The notes under the pieces are model-generated. The model ran no database searches. It was given only the letters and a program-made list of their open reading frames with translations, and had not been told where the DNA came from. Positions 8,162 through 17,601 of a stretch of 64,000 nucleotides of DNA are shown piece after piece. Every line of letters begins with the position of its first letter. The first letter of the stretch is position 1. The position numbers were made by a program, and so were the translations under genes. Source of the DNA: Mangrovibacterium diazotrophicum. GTDB taxonomy: Bacteria > Bacteroidota > Bacteroidia > Bacteroidales > Prolixibacteraceae. The DNA is taken from the NCBI RefSeq assembly GCF_003610535.1, contig NZ_RAPN01000001.1:496001-560000 (forward strand), given 5' to 3'.

Positions 8162-8890
8162 TTAAAGTGTAAAACGGTTGATAACCGAGCTTTGGAAATC
8201 GCTTTTGTAGTTATCGCCTACCGGGATCCAGCGATCGTGGATAATAATCCGGTTTTTCGTAACTGACTTAATCTTGTTGGTATTCACAATAAAAGATTTA
8301 TGAACTCTTAAAAAATGGCTTGACGGTAAACTGTCGGCCATTTTTTTCAGGGAATTAAGCGTAATAATCGGCTTGTCTTCATTCTGAATATAAATCTTCA
8401 CGTAGTCCTTCAATCCTTCAATATAAAGTACCTGATTGAGCTGAATTTTGACAGATTTGTAGTCCGATTTCACCATGATGAAATCCTGTTCAGCATCCGA
8501 ATTCTCGCTGATCTCTTCCCGCTTAACTTTCCGGTTGGACGCAAACAGCTGATAGGCCTTATTTGCAGACCTCAGAAAGCGTTTAAATGGTATTGGCTTA
8601 AGAAGATAATCAACCGCATTCAATTCGAACGCTTCCAGGGCGTATTCTGAATAAGCAGTTGTGAATATAAACATCGGCTTTGTGTCGAGGCTGCTGATAA
8701 ATTCGACTCCTGACACGTTGGGCAAATGAATATCCAAAAAAATCAGATCAATACTTGTTTTCTGAAGGATCTCTAACGCTTCGAAAACCGAGCTGCATTT
8801 TTTTTCCAGTTTCAAAAACGGGATATGCGAGATGTAATCTTCCAATATTTGTTGTGCCAACGGTTCGTCGTCGATTATGATACACTTCAT
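8162..8890 (-). CDS. LytTR-family response regulator
   Basis: A 242-residue two-component regulator. The receiver domain (1-120) has the acidic pocket IIDDEP at 5-10, the phospho-acceptor Asp53 in LIFLDIHLP, and Lys near 108 in LLKPIPFKRF. The C-terminal LytTR DNA-binding domain (about 142-240) begins DYKSVKIQL and contains HFLRVHKSFIVNTNKI and the IPVGDNYK segment typical of the family. Its ATG overlaps the kinase stop by four bases (ATGA), so the pair is one operon and they are cognate partners. It probably controls a few promoters; targets cannot be read from the window. Confidence 0.92.
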   Translation of the reverse strand: MKCIIIDDEPLAQQILEDYISHIPFLKLEKKCSSVFEALEILQKTSIDLIFLDIHLPNVSGVEFISSLDTKPMFIFTTAYSEYALEAFELNAVDYLLKPIPFKRFLRSANKAYQLFASNRKVKREEISENSDAEQDFIMVKSDYKSVKIQLNQVLYIEGLKDYVKIYIQNEDKPIITLNSLKKMADSLPSSHFLRVHKSFIVNTNKIKSVTKNRIIIHDRWIPVGDNYKSDFQSSVINRFTL

Positions 8891-9969
8891 GGTTTTTTAT
8901 CTTCAAGTATTAATCTTAGTTCAACTGTATATAACGATGAATCTTCAAAAATAGTCAATTCGTGACGATTTGGATATAGTAGTTCCAATCGCTTTTTGAT
9001 GTTATCCAAGCCTATTCCTGCTTCATCGTCCCCAAACTTACTCATTTTCTTTTTTGGTACGACAACTGGATTGGAAACAATAAAATGCAGAAGGTTGTCT
9101 TCTATGTCCAGGTGGATCTTAATTGTTGTTCGTTTCGAGTAGTCGATACCGTGTTTAAACGCATTCTCCACCAACACAGAGAATAGCAGAGGTTCAATCA
9201 TAATATCTTTGGGGCTACCGGTGATCCTGTAATCGATTTTGACCATTTCAGAAAGACGAATCTTCTGCAAATCAATAAAATTTGAGATGTGTGACAACTC
9301 TTTCTTCAGAAGAACTTTTGGTGCTTTTGCATCATAAATAATGTAGCGCATCAACACCGAAAGCATCATAATTACTTCCGGCGTTTTGTCCGATTTCTTC
9401 ATTGCCAAAGCATAAATTCCGTTCAAAGTATTGAAGAAAAAATGTGGATTTATTTGTGCTTTTAGATACGATAATTCTGCTGACAGCTTCTTATTTTCGA
9501 TTTCTTTTAGCTGATTTTCGTTTTTGAACCACTCTTTTGTCCCCCTCACACCAGTGCTGACAGCGATTGAGACAGTACTAAGCACCAAAATCCCCAAACT
9601 TATCGCAATTGATTTTGGAGGATGAATTCTCTTGATTGCAGGAAAGTCTGGCGGCCCGGGAATACGGCCCATCGCTGTATTTTCGAACGGCAACTCGGTG
9701 TAATAACTAATAGCAAAAATGAAAAGCATTACCGCGAGAATCGAAAAGCCGTAATACTTGAACTTCCGTTTGGATAGGAAATAGGGTATCAGAACAAAAT
9801 AGTTGAGATAGAAAACGCTGACAATAATAACCATCGTTTTCAACAATCGGAGATCATCTTCTATCCCCTCTTCCTCCACCGTCAAATAGTGAAGAACAAA
9901 CGCAATAAGTCCCCAAATCACAATATTCAGAAGAACGATAAATGAATTGTATTGCGTGCGTTTATTCAT
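8887..9969 (-). CDS. LytS-type sensor histidine kinase
   Basis: About 360 residues from the ATG at 9967-9969; a GTG seven codons upstream is the alternative start. Four membrane segments lie in the first 145 residues, with little periplasmic sequence, followed by a coiled linker (NQLKEIENKKLSAELSYLKAQ). The His_kinase domain has its phospho-acceptor His near residue 176 in QINPHFFFNTLNG. The ATP-binding N box is LVENAFKHG and the G box DDEAGIGLDNIKKRL. This is the usual architecture of Bacteroidota LytS-like kinases paired with LytTR regulators. The signal is unknown. It overlaps the regulator gene by four bases. Confidence 0.9.
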   Translation of the reverse strand: MNKRTQYNSFIVLLNIVIWGLIAFVLHYLTVEEEGIEDDLRLLKTMVIIVSVFYLNYFVLIPYFLSKRKFKYYGFSILAVMLFIFAISYYTELPFENTAMGRIPGPPDFPAIKRIHPPKSIAISLGILVLSTVSIAVSTGVRGTKEWFKNENQLKEIENKKLSAELSYLKAQINPHFFFNTLNGIYALAMKKSDKTPEVIMMLSVLMRYIIYDAKAPKVLLKKELSHISNFIDLQKIRLSEMVKIDYRITGSPKDIMIEPLLFSVLVENAFKHGIDYSKRTTIKIHLDIEDNLLHFIVSNPVVVPKKKMSKFGDDEAGIGLDNIKKRLELLYPNRHELTIFEDSSLYTVELRLILEDKKP

Positions 9970-10174
9970 TTGTAAAGCGTTTCTTTTCACCGGATAAATT
10001 ATGACTTGTTGTCCAGTTTTACAAAAGTGTCATAAAATAATCATAAAACAAATTGAAATAATACGCGATTCAAAGATTTCACGGCCTGTCTTCTTTGAAT
10101 TAATAAAGCGATAGCAAAAAAAAGCAGGATATGAAATCATAGCCTGCCTTGTATGGTATTATTACCTTCTAATA

Positions 10175-11425
10175 TCAGATTTGAAGCAAAAGCTCTTCCG
10201 GATCTTTACCATCAGTAAGCAATAACTGCGGGTTCTCCAGCAAGTTTTTCACTTTAACCAGAAATCCAACTGAATCCTTGCCATCGATAATGCGGTGATC
10301 GTAGGAAAGCGCGATGTACATCATCGGACGAATAACAACCTGACCGTTTACTGCCATCGGACGATCGACGATGTTATGCATGCCCAAAATGGCCGACTGA
10401 GGAGGATTAATGATCGGGGTTGAAAGCAAGGAACCAAATGTTCCGCCATTGGTGATGGTAAATGTACCGCCGGTCAACTCTTCAATGGAAATCTTCTTGG
10501 TACGGGCCTTTTCTGCCAGCTCCTTAATCTCCAGTTCGATCGCCGGAATACTTTTACTCTCTGCATTGCGAACGATCGGTACCATCAATCCTTTCGGTGT
10601 TGAAACTGCGATGCCGACATCAACAAAAGCAGGCGTCAAAATCTCTTCGCCATCGATCATTGAATTGACTGCCGGGTGAAACTGCATGGCTGTTGCAACC
10701 GCTTTGGTGAAGAACGACATGAAACCAAGTTTGAATCCATGTTTTTCAACGAATTTTGGTTGGTGTTTTTTACGAAGCTCCATAATCGGGCTCATATCCA
10801 CTTCGTTGAAAGTGGTCAACATTGCCGTTTCGTTTTTCACTGCCACCAAACGCTGGCTAAGTTTACGGCGAAGCATGCTCATCTTTTCACGACTTTCTTC
10901 GCGCGAGAATAGATTTTTCGGGGCACTTTCAACCACTGGCTGTGCTGCCGCCGGTTGACTTACAACTGCTTCAACCTCCTTCTTACCAATTCGTTGCAGT
11001 CCGTGAATGATATCATCCACCGATAAATGATGCTCTTCCATCATCTCCCGGGCAACCGCTGTTGTCTTAATTTTGGGCTGATCTTTCGAAGCACCAACTT
11101 CCTTTTTCGGCTCTTCTTTGGCCGCAGGAGCTGCTTCTTTTTTGGGTTCTTCTTTTGCAGGAGGTGCACTCGCTGTCGGTTCTCCCGCCGCATCTGTATC
11201 AATCGTGCAGGCTAATTCGCCAACAGCAACCGTATCGCCTTCCTGAACTTTAAAACTAATTTTGCCCGATTCTTCAGCGACGAGTGTCAGCGTTGCCTTA
11301 TCGGACTCAATTTCAGCAACTTCTTCATTTTTTGAAACGACACTACCATCTTCAACAAGCCATTTACCTAACTCCACCTCAGTTATCGACTCACCGGGCG
11401 TAGGTATTTTAATCTCAATAATCAT
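10175..11425 (-). CDS. sucB: 2-oxoglutarate dehydrogenase E2, dihydrolipoyl succinyltransferase
   Basis: A 416-residue E2 core of the 2-oxoglutarate dehydrogenase complex in the TCA cycle. The single lipoyl domain (1-75) has the lipoylated Lys43 in EIESDKATL. An Ala/Pro/Lys/Glu linker (about 85-115) follows, then the peripheral-subunit binding domain (about 118-155, [19 protein letters not shown]), and then the acyltransferase domain. The last ends with the catalytic [10 protein letters not shown] motif near residue 377. The gene starts 14 bp after sucA, in the usual E1-E2 order. E3 is not in the window. The sequence favours succinyl- rather than acetyltransferase because of this partnership. 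Confidence 0.95.
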   Translation of the reverse strand: MIIEIKIPTPGESITEVELGKWLVEDGSVVSKNEEVAEIESDKATLTLVAEESGKISFKVQEGDTVAVGELACTIDTDAAGEPTASAPPAKEEPKKEAAPAAKEEPKKEVGASKDQPKIKTTAVAREMMEEHHLSVDDIIHGLQRIGKKEVEAVVSQPAAAQPVVESAPKNLFSREESREKMSMLRRKLSQRLVAVKNETAMLTTFNEVDMSPIMELRKKHQPKFVEKHGFKLGFMSFFTKAVATAMQFHPAVNSMIDGEEILTPAFVDVGIAVSTPKGLMVPIVRNAESKSIPAIELEIKELAEKARTKKISIEELTGGTFTITNGGTFGSLLSTPIINPPQSAILGMHNIVDRPMAVNGQVVIRPMMYIALSYDHRIIDGKDSVGFLVKVKNLLENPQLLLTDGKDPEELLLQI

Positions 11426-11439
11426 GATTTTTTATTTTT

Positions 11440-14166
11440 TCAAGCGAAAATTGCTTCGCTAAATATTGTATTCATAATTTTTTCGAGGCGCAGATTATGT
11501 TGTTTCATTAATCCTCCGGCTGGAGTACCACTTTCCGGTCTCGCTGCTAATTCTAAATTCAGGTGTTTTAATTTGCGTTGTAAGAAAGGCCATGCCCCCA
11601 TATTCTCCGGTTCGTCCTGAGCCCAGATAACACGTTTTGCCTTTTTGTATTTTGCCAATACCGCTTCTATTTGGTCGGTTGGCAATGGGTACAACTGCTC
11701 AATTCTAACAATAGCTGTTGACTCATCTCCCCGATCCACACGGGCTTTTAAAAGATCGTAATAGAGACGGCCGCTACTGAAGACAATTTGTTTTACCTGG
11801 GTTGGTTTTGCGATATGATCGTCGATCACCTCTTTGAATCCACCATGCGACAACTCGTCGAGCGTACAGCTAACCAACGGGTGACGTAACAAGCTTTTCG
11901 GTGTAAACACAATCAGCGGCATACGTGTTCCCCACAACAGTTGACGACGCAACAAGTGGAAAAGGTTATCCGGAGTTGAAGGCACGATGACCTGCATATT
12001 GTTGTTGGCTGCCAAGGTCAGGAAACGCTCAATTCGTCCGCTTGAGTGCTCGGGCCCCTGCCCTTCGTATCCGTGTGGCAGGAACAACGCCAGGTTATTC
12101 ATCAAGCCCCACTTCTCTTCTGCTGACGTAATGTATTGGTCAATGATTACCTGAGCCACGTTTGAAAAGTCTCCAAACTGAGCTTCCCAAATTGTTAAAG
12201 CATTTGGCTGAGCCATCGCGTAACCGTATTCAAATCCCATGACACCATACTCTGACAGGTGAGAGTTGTAAACATGGAATGGACCCTGGCTAGGCGAAAT
12301 GTTTTTCAACGGAAAGTATTTCTCATCCATATCTTCCACCACAAAAGCAGCGTGACGGTGCGCGAAGGTCCCGCGCTCACAGTCCTGACCACTTAGACGA
12401 ACCGGGTAACCTTCATCCAACAAACTCGCGTAAGCCAGCAATTCTGCCATTGCCCAGTCCAGCTTGTTATCTGAAAGCATCATTTTTCGGTCCGAAATAA
12501 TACGGTTCACCTTGTTAAAGAAGACTTTATCCTGAGGCAATGTGGTCAGTTTCTCACCCAAATGCAGCAGCTTTTCTTTCGACACAGTCGTATCGATACG
12601 ATCCGTGAAGTCAGTTTTACCCGGTTTCACAAAGTTTTCGTACTCCTGAACCAAAAACTGTTTGATTTTCAGCTTGTCTATTTTCTCCGACTCATGGAAC
12701 ATCTCGTCCAGGTAATTGTCGAAATTCACAACTTCCTGGTTGATTTCCTCCGAACTCATAATATTCAGAGATGACAACTTTTCAGCATAAATATCTCGTG
12801 GGTTTTTGTGCTTCGCGATAGCTTTGTACAACAATGGTTGTGTGAAACGTGGTTCATCCCCCTCGTTGTGTCCGTATTTTCGGTAGCAAAGAATATCAAC
12901 GAAAACGTCCGAGTGGAATTTTTGACGATACTCCATTGCCAGTTTTATCGTATAAATCAATGCTTCAACATCGTCGCCGTTTACGTGGAAAACGGGGCAG
13001 CGAGTCACTTTTGCAACGTCGGTGCAATAGGTACTTGAACGAGCATCCAGATAGTTTGTGGTGAAACCAACCTGGTTATTGATAACCAGGTGAATTGTAC
13101 CACCAGTCTTGTAGCCTTTCAGCTGCGACATCTGGATGATCTCATAAACGATCCCTTGCGCTGCAATTGCAGCATCGCCGTGAATAACGATTGGCGCTAA
13201 TTTATTGTAATCGCGGTTGTAAAGCGAATCAATGCGTGAGCGCGCCATCCCCTGCACCAATCCGGCTACTGTTTCCAGGTGCGAAGGGTTTGGTACAAGA
13301 CTCAGTTTGACGTCCTTCCCTGCATCCGATTTAATCGTGTTTTCAAAGCCCAGGTGATATTTCACGTCACCCATCGAAATATCTTCCTCGTATTCAGTAC
13401 CATAGAATTCCTTAAAGATATTCTGATAAGGCTTCTTCATAATATTACTCAACACGTTCAATCGCCCGCGGTGAGCCATACCGATAATAAATTCGTTGAT
13501 GCCGAGCTCTGCTCCGTGCTCAATGACAGCGTCCAGTGCCGGGATCAAACTTTCAGCTCCTTCGAGCGAAAAGCGCTTCTGACCAACAAATTTCTTATGA
13601 ATGTAACTTTCGAAGCCGACAGCCACTTTGAGATGGTAGAAAATGTGTTTTCTTTTTTCGTCGGTAAATGATTGCGAGTTTTTCGAACTCTCCATTTTTG
13701 TCTGCATCCACTCCACAATCTCCGGGTGACGAATATATTGATATTCAACACCAATAGAGTCGCAATAGGTTGCTTCCAGATGCGCGATGATATCTTTTAA
13801 TTTGGCCGGGCCAATTCCAATGCTGTTACCTGCCTGGAATACTTTTTCCAGATCATTCTTTTCGAGTCCGAAGTTCTCAATATCCAGGGTTGGACGATAC
13901 TTGCGACGGGCGCGTACCGGGTTTGTTTTGGTAAACAGGTGTCCGCGTTGGCGGTAACCGTGGATGAGGTTCAGAATCGCGAATTCTTTATCGATATTAC
14001 TTCCTGAGAATTCCGATTTGCTTTGATAATTTGTACGTGCTAATTCAAAGCCTCTGAAGAAATTCTGCCAACTCTCGTCTACACTTGCAGGATCTCTCAG
14101 ATAATCCTGGTAAAGCTCATCAACTGCGGCAATTTCTTGATTTCCAACTTGAGAATATTTATCCAT
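11440..14166 (-). CDS. sucA: 2-oxoglutarate dehydrogenase E1
   Basis: A 908-residue thiamine-diphosphate decarboxylase subunit that decarboxylates 2-oxoglutarate and passes the succinyl group to lipoyl-E2. The N-terminal E1 segment VDELYQDYLRDPASVDESWQNFF is recognisable. GMAHRGRLNVL near 240 and HGDAAIAAQG near 340 followed by INNQVGFTTN form the ThDP/Mg site. The C-terminal half has the transketolase-like pyrimidine-binding part (GQDCERGTFAHRHA, LPHGYEGQGPEHSS). The length fits OdhA/SucA without the actinobacterial fusion. It is followed by sucB in the same transcript. The 222-bp upstream region is AT-rich with no convincing promoter match. Confidence 0.96.
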   Translation of the reverse strand: MDKYSQVGNQEIAAVDELYQDYLRDPASVDESWQNFFRGFELARTNYQSKSEFSGSNIDKEFAILNLIHGYRQRGHLFTKTNPVRARRKYRPTLDIENFGLEKNDLEKVFQAGNSIGIGPAKLKDIIAHLEATYCDSIGVEYQYIRHPEIVEWMQTKMESSKNSQSFTDEKRKHIFYHLKVAVGFESYIHKKFVGQKRFSLEGAESLIPALDAVIEHGAELGINEFIIGMAHRGRLNVLSNIMKKPYQNIFKEFYGTEYEEDISMGDVKYHLGFENTIKSDAGKDVKLSLVPNPSHLETVAGLVQGMARSRIDSLYNRDYNKLAPIVIHGDAAIAAQGIVYEIIQMSQLKGYKTGGTIHLVINNQVGFTTNYLDARSSTYCTDVAKVTRCPVFHVNGDDVEALIYTIKLAMEYRQKFHSDVFVDILCYRKYGHNEGDEPRFTQPLLYKAIAKHKNPRDIYAEKLSSLNIMSSEEINQEVVNFDNYLDEMFHESEKIDKLKIKQFLVQEYENFVKPGKTDFTDRIDTTVSKEKLLHLGEKLTTLPQDKVFFNKVNRIISDRKMMLSDNKLDWAMAELLAYASLLDEGYPVRLSGQDCERGTFAHRHAAFVVEDMDEKYFPLKNISPSQGPFHVYNSHLSEYGVMGFEYGYAMAQPNALTIWEAQFGDFSNVAQVIIDQYITSAEEKWGLMNNLALFLPHGYEGQGPEHSSGRIERFLTLAANNNMQVIVPSTPDNLFHLLRRQLLWGTRMPLIVFTPKSLLRHPLVSCTLDELSHGGFKEVIDDHIAKPTQVKQIVFSSGRLYYDLLKARVDRGDESTAIVRIEQLYPLPTDQIEAVLAKYKKAKRVIWAQDEPENMGAWPFLQRKLKHLNLELAARPESGTPAGGLMKQHNLRLEKIMNTIFSEAIFA

Positions 14167-14388
14167 TTTGTAGAGTTAGATAATTCCGACCTTATGTTTT
14201 AAAAAGTTTCAAACTTTAACAAATGGTTGATTTTAAAGTTTAACAAATGTCTTGAATTCTATTACGAATTTAAACTTTTAAAGACCACCCACCGTTTATT
14301 TAGAAAGCTTCAAAATAAATCTAAAATTTGAAGCGCAACACCCGGTATTTTTAAGCTTTTAAACATCAACCTAATTAATTTACCCCTT

Positions 14389-14817
14389 ATGAAACGTCGC
14401 GAATTTGTATCGAAAGTAGCTGTTGGTGGAAGCATTTTGTTTGTCTCCCCCTTCTACCTAAACTCCTGCAGTAAAGGAGGCGACTCCGCAACTGACTCAC
14501 CGGACACAGGTAATACAGATCCCATCAATATAGACTTGTCTAAATCGGAATTTTCTGATTTAAATACAGTTGGAGGATACGTCTATTACGATAAATATAT
14601 CATTATTCGCTCGGGCGAGTCTGCATATCACGTTCTGTCCAAGTTCTGTACACACCAGGGTGATTGGGTGGAATACCTGCATTCGAGTAACCAGATTAAA
14701 TGCAATCTGCATGGATCCATGTTTACGATCGCTGGCGTGGTACTCAACGGACCGGCAACTCGAAACCTGGCCGCCTATAATGTCTCGGTTTCAGGCAATA
14801 TATTGACGATTGGATAA
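14389..14817 (+). CDS. Rieske [2Fe-2S] protein, exported lipoprotein
   Basis: A 142-residue protein with a signal starting MKRREFVSKVAVGGS and an NSC lipobox near residue 27. The twin Arg suggests Tat export, as expected for a folded cofactor protein. The cluster ligands are seen as CTHQG (Cys and His near 85-87) and CNLHGSMF (Cys and His near 103-106), the CxH...CxxH pattern of Rieske proteins. An NGPATRNLAAYNV segment closes the domain. It is not next to cytochrome b genes, so it is a stand-alone Rieske ferredoxin-like lipoprotein. The redox partner is unknown. Confidence 0.85.
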   Translation: MKRREFVSKVAVGGSILFVSPFYLNSCSKGGDSATDSPDTGNTDPINIDLSKSEFSDLNTVGGYVYYDKYIIIRSGESAYHVLSKFCTHQGDWVEYLHSSNQIKCNLHGSMFTIAGVVLNGPATRNLAAYNVSVSGNILTIG

Positions 14818-14839
14818 AATTTATATTTTCAAAAAAAGA

Positions 14840-14869
14840 TTGCTTCAAAAAACGAATGTGCTAAATTCG
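14840..14869 (+). promoter_or_regulatory. Candidate promoter of the alpha/beta hydrolase gene
   Basis: TTG (14840-14842) is followed after 19 bases by TAAATTCG (14862-14869), one mismatch from TAnnTTTG. It sits about 17 bp before the start codon at 14887. Confidence 0.35.
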
Positions 14870-14886
14870 TTAGAAAAACTACACGT

Positions 14887-15888
14887 ATGAATCGTTTGCT
14901 CCGGATTCTTCTCGCACTCATACTCTTCCTGATCTTTTTATATGTCGTTGGCCCCAAGTTTCCTGCTCCGAAACTGAGTAGTGAATTACCAAAAATTGAG
15001 GTTCAATTAAACCGACTGGATCGTTTTCTGGCTGATAGGGAAAGTAAATTGCCTGTAAAGTCGGATAACCAAAGTATCGTGGTTTGGGCAAACGACAGCC
15101 TCAAACAACAAACAGATTGGTGTTTGCTCTACCTGCACGGTTTTTCGGCGTCGCGAATGGAAGGTTTTCCAACGCATGTGAATTTTGCCAGCCACTTTGG
15201 TATGAACGCTTATTTACCACGCTTGGCATCACACGGCTTGGACGTTCCGGATCCGCTGCTGGACATGACACCTGATCGACTTTACGAAACAGCAAAAGAA
15301 GCACTGCAAATCGCACACCTGATTGGCAAAAAAGTCGTCATTATGAGTACATCAACCGGCGGTACGCTTTCGCTGAAGCTAGCTGCAGAATTCCCGGAAC
15401 TTGTCGATGGACTGATTTTACTATCACCGAATGTCGCCATTAACAATTCGGCTGCTTTCCTGCTCTCAGGGCCCTGGGGCTTGCAAATTGCCCGCAAAGT
15501 TTACGACGGTAACTATCGCTATACCAACGAAAACCTGCATGATGAAGAATGTGCTTACTGGAACTGTTTCTATAGACTGGAGGCCATTGTTTATCTGCAA
15601 CAGTTGGTTGATGCCACGATGGATCCGCGTACATTTCATCGGGTAAACACGCCGGTATTTTTGGGTTATTATTACAAGGACGAGGAACATCAGGACGATG
15701 TGGTTCGGGTTGAAGCAGCCTTGAATATGTTTGATGAGTTGGGTACAGCTGACAGTTTGAAAGAGAAACAGGCTTTTGATGCGGGCGTTCATGTCATTGG
15801 AAGCGGCATGTTCTCGAAGGCACAAAAGGAAGTTGAAGAAGCCGCTATCGGGTTTGGCGAAGATCTACTAAAGATAAAACCGGAATAA
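14887..15888 (+). CDS. Alpha/beta hydrolase, membrane anchored
   Basis: A 333-residue protein. Residues 4-22 form one hydrophobic segment (signal anchor), and the rest is an alpha/beta-hydrolase domain resembling serine aminopeptidase/lysophospholipase (S33 type). The oxyanion region is LYLHGFSASR near 81-90. The nucleophile elbow is MSTSTGGT with Ser156, where the usual first Gly of GxSxG is replaced by Ser. A later His (GVHVIGSG, near 300) is the probable triad base. The substrate is unknown. The domain probably faces the periplasm. Neighbours on either side are separately transcribed. Confidence 0.8.
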   Translation: MNRLLRILLALILFLIFLYVVGPKFPAPKLSSELPKIEVQLNRLDRFLADRESKLPVKSDNQSIVVWANDSLKQQTDWCLLYLHGFSASRMEGFPTHVNFASHFGMNAYLPRLASHGLDVPDPLLDMTPDRLYETAKEALQIAHLIGKKVVIMSTSTGGTLSLKLAAEFPELVDGLILLSPNVAINNSAAFLLSGPWGLQIARKVYDGNYRYTNENLHDEECAYWNCFYRLEAIVYLQQLVDATMDPRTFHRVNTPVFLGYYYKDEEHQDDVVRVEAALNMFDELGTADSLKEKQAFDAGVHVIGSGMFSKAQKEVEEAAIGFGEDLLKIKPE

Positions 15889-16024
15889 GTTTCAGCTGGT
15901 TTTCGTTGGTCAAAGAGACTGATATTTTCAAACATTTGACTATCTTCCCTTTTTGTATCCCTTGCCTACCTTGGGTATTTCAAAACAAACAACTACTAAA
16001 ACTATTCACCTTAATTACGATCTG

Positions 16025-17542
16025 ATGAAATTCACGTCTCAGGATTTAGCTCAAATAAAAGCGATTGGAAAACAGCCTGAAGAAGTTCAGTCACAACTGG
16101 ACCGTTTCGTTAACGGGTTTCCCGATATTGAATTGTATAGCACTGTTTCAAAAGGAAATGGACTTACGATATTATCAAAAGAAGAATTGAAGCAATGCAT
16201 TACCCGGTACGAAAAAGGAAGCGCGGCCAAACAACTATGCAAATTTGTACCGGCATCAGGGGCCGCAAGTCGAATGTTTAAAGCACTTTATAACTTCCTC
16301 GATGGTCAGACTGACGAGCAAGACGAAGGCGTTCAGACCTTTTTCAATGATTTCGACAACTTTGCTTTTTCTGATGAATTGGCCGCTCTTTTGGGGAATG
16401 AAAAAGAGGAACTACTGAAAAATAAAAGCAAGAAAGTCGTCGAACTTTTGCTGTCAGAAACTGGACTTAATTACGGAAACCTGCCAAAAGCGTTGCTGAC
16501 ATTCCATAAATACAAAGACGACAGCGTTACAAAAGCGATCGATGAACATTTAGTTGAAGGAGCTTTGTACTGCGCTGGTTCCAACGACAAAGTTGCAATA
16601 CATTTCACGGTTTCAGAAGAGCACATGTCTCTGATCAAATCCCACCTGGAGAAGATACTACCGATATTCGAAAAGAAATTTGACAAACAGTATATCATTA
16701 CTTTTTCCGTTCAGGACAAAGCGACCGATACCGTAGCTGTTGATTTGGACAATCAACCGATTCGGAAAGAGAACGGAGAATTGTTGTTTCGTCCGGGAGG
16801 ACACGGAGCTTTACTGAAAAATTTGGACGCAATTGATGCCGATATTATTTTCATCAAGAATATCGACAATGTTGCCGCACAATGGCTGATTCAGGATACA
16901 ATCGACTACAAAAAAGCACTCGGAGGCGTGTTGCTCGAAACACAAAATAAGATATTCGATTACTGCCAAAAACTACAGAATTCGGACTCGATCGATGCAA
17001 AGTTAGAGGAAGAGATTTTGGAGTTTCTGGGTATGAAATTGGGGTACAAAGCTCCCAATTCATACAACGAACTAGCCGAGCCGCAAAAGGTAGCTTTCCT
17101 TTTCAACAAATTGAACCGGCCAATGCGCATTTGCGGCGTGGTGCAAAGCAGCAACACCGGCGGCGGTCCGTTTTGGGTGAAGCATCCGGATGGTGCATTG
17201 AGTTTGCAACTGGTAGAAACCGCCCAGGTAAACCTGCAAACCCCCGCACAAACAACGATTTTGAAATCGTCGGAATATGCCAACATTACCGACTTGGTAT
17301 GCGGAGTTCGGGATTTTGAAGGAAATAAATTTGATTTGATGAAATTCAGGGATCCGGATACCGGGTTCATTGCTGAAAAGTCGCAGGGCGGAAAAGTACT
17401 TAAAGCAATGGAACTACCTGGTCTGTGGAACGGTGCCATGAGTGATTGGAACACCGCTTTTGTTGAAGTTCCGATGACGACATTCAACCCGGTTAAAACA
17501 GTCCTTGATTTGCTCAACAAAGAACACCAAGGAGCGCTATAA
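16025..17542 (+). CDS. DUF4301 family protein
   Basis: A protein of 505 residues from the ATG at 16025 (MKFTSQDLAQIKAIG); the frame extends 24 codons upstream without a plausible N-terminus. DUF4301 features include the N-terminal EVQSQLDRFVNGFP, the KFVPASGAASRMFKAL segment near 80, FRPGGHGALL near 250, and SNTGGGPFWVKHPDG near 370. The PASGAASRM and GGHGAL pieces resemble nucleotide-sugar pyrophosphorylase motifs, so a nucleotidyltransferase-like activity is possible, but no function is established for the family. It is cytosolic, since no signal is seen. It converges on rimO with a shared terminator. Confidence 0.8.
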   Translation: MKFTSQDLAQIKAIGKQPEEVQSQLDRFVNGFPDIELYSTVSKGNGLTILSKEELKQCITRYEKGSAAKQLCKFVPASGAASRMFKALYNFLDGQTDEQDEGVQTFFNDFDNFAFSDELAALLGNEKEELLKNKSKKVVELLLSETGLNYGNLPKALLTFHKYKDDSVTKAIDEHLVEGALYCAGSNDKVAIHFTVSEEHMSLIKSHLEKILPIFEKKFDKQYIITFSVQDKATDTVAVDLDNQPIRKENGELLFRPGGHGALLKNLDAIDADIIFIKNIDNVAAQWLIQDTIDYKKALGGVLLETQNKIFDYCQKLQNSDSIDAKLEEEILEFLGMKLGYKAPNSYNELAEPQKVAFLFNKLNRPMRICGVVQSSNTGGGPFWVKHPDGALSLQLVETAQVNLQTPAQTTILKSSEYANITDLVCGVRDFEGNKFDLMKFRDPDTGFIAEKSQGGKVLKAMELPGLWNGAMSDWNTAFVEVPMTTFNPVKTVLDLLNKEHQGAL

Positions 17543-17551
17543 GATGAAAAA

Positions 17552-17588
17552 TTACTGAGGGCTTCACTCCAAGTGAAACCCTCAGTAA
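17552..17588. terminator. Bidirectional terminator between DUF4301 gene and rimO
   Basis: TTACTGAGGG and TTCACT (17552-17568) pair with AGTGAA and CCCTCAGTAA (17572-17588) across a three-base loop, with one internal mismatch. The hairpin lies 9 bp after the DUF4301 stop and 13 bp after the convergent rimO stop. Confidence 0.75.
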
Positions 17589-17601
17589 TAATCTTATTTA
17601 T

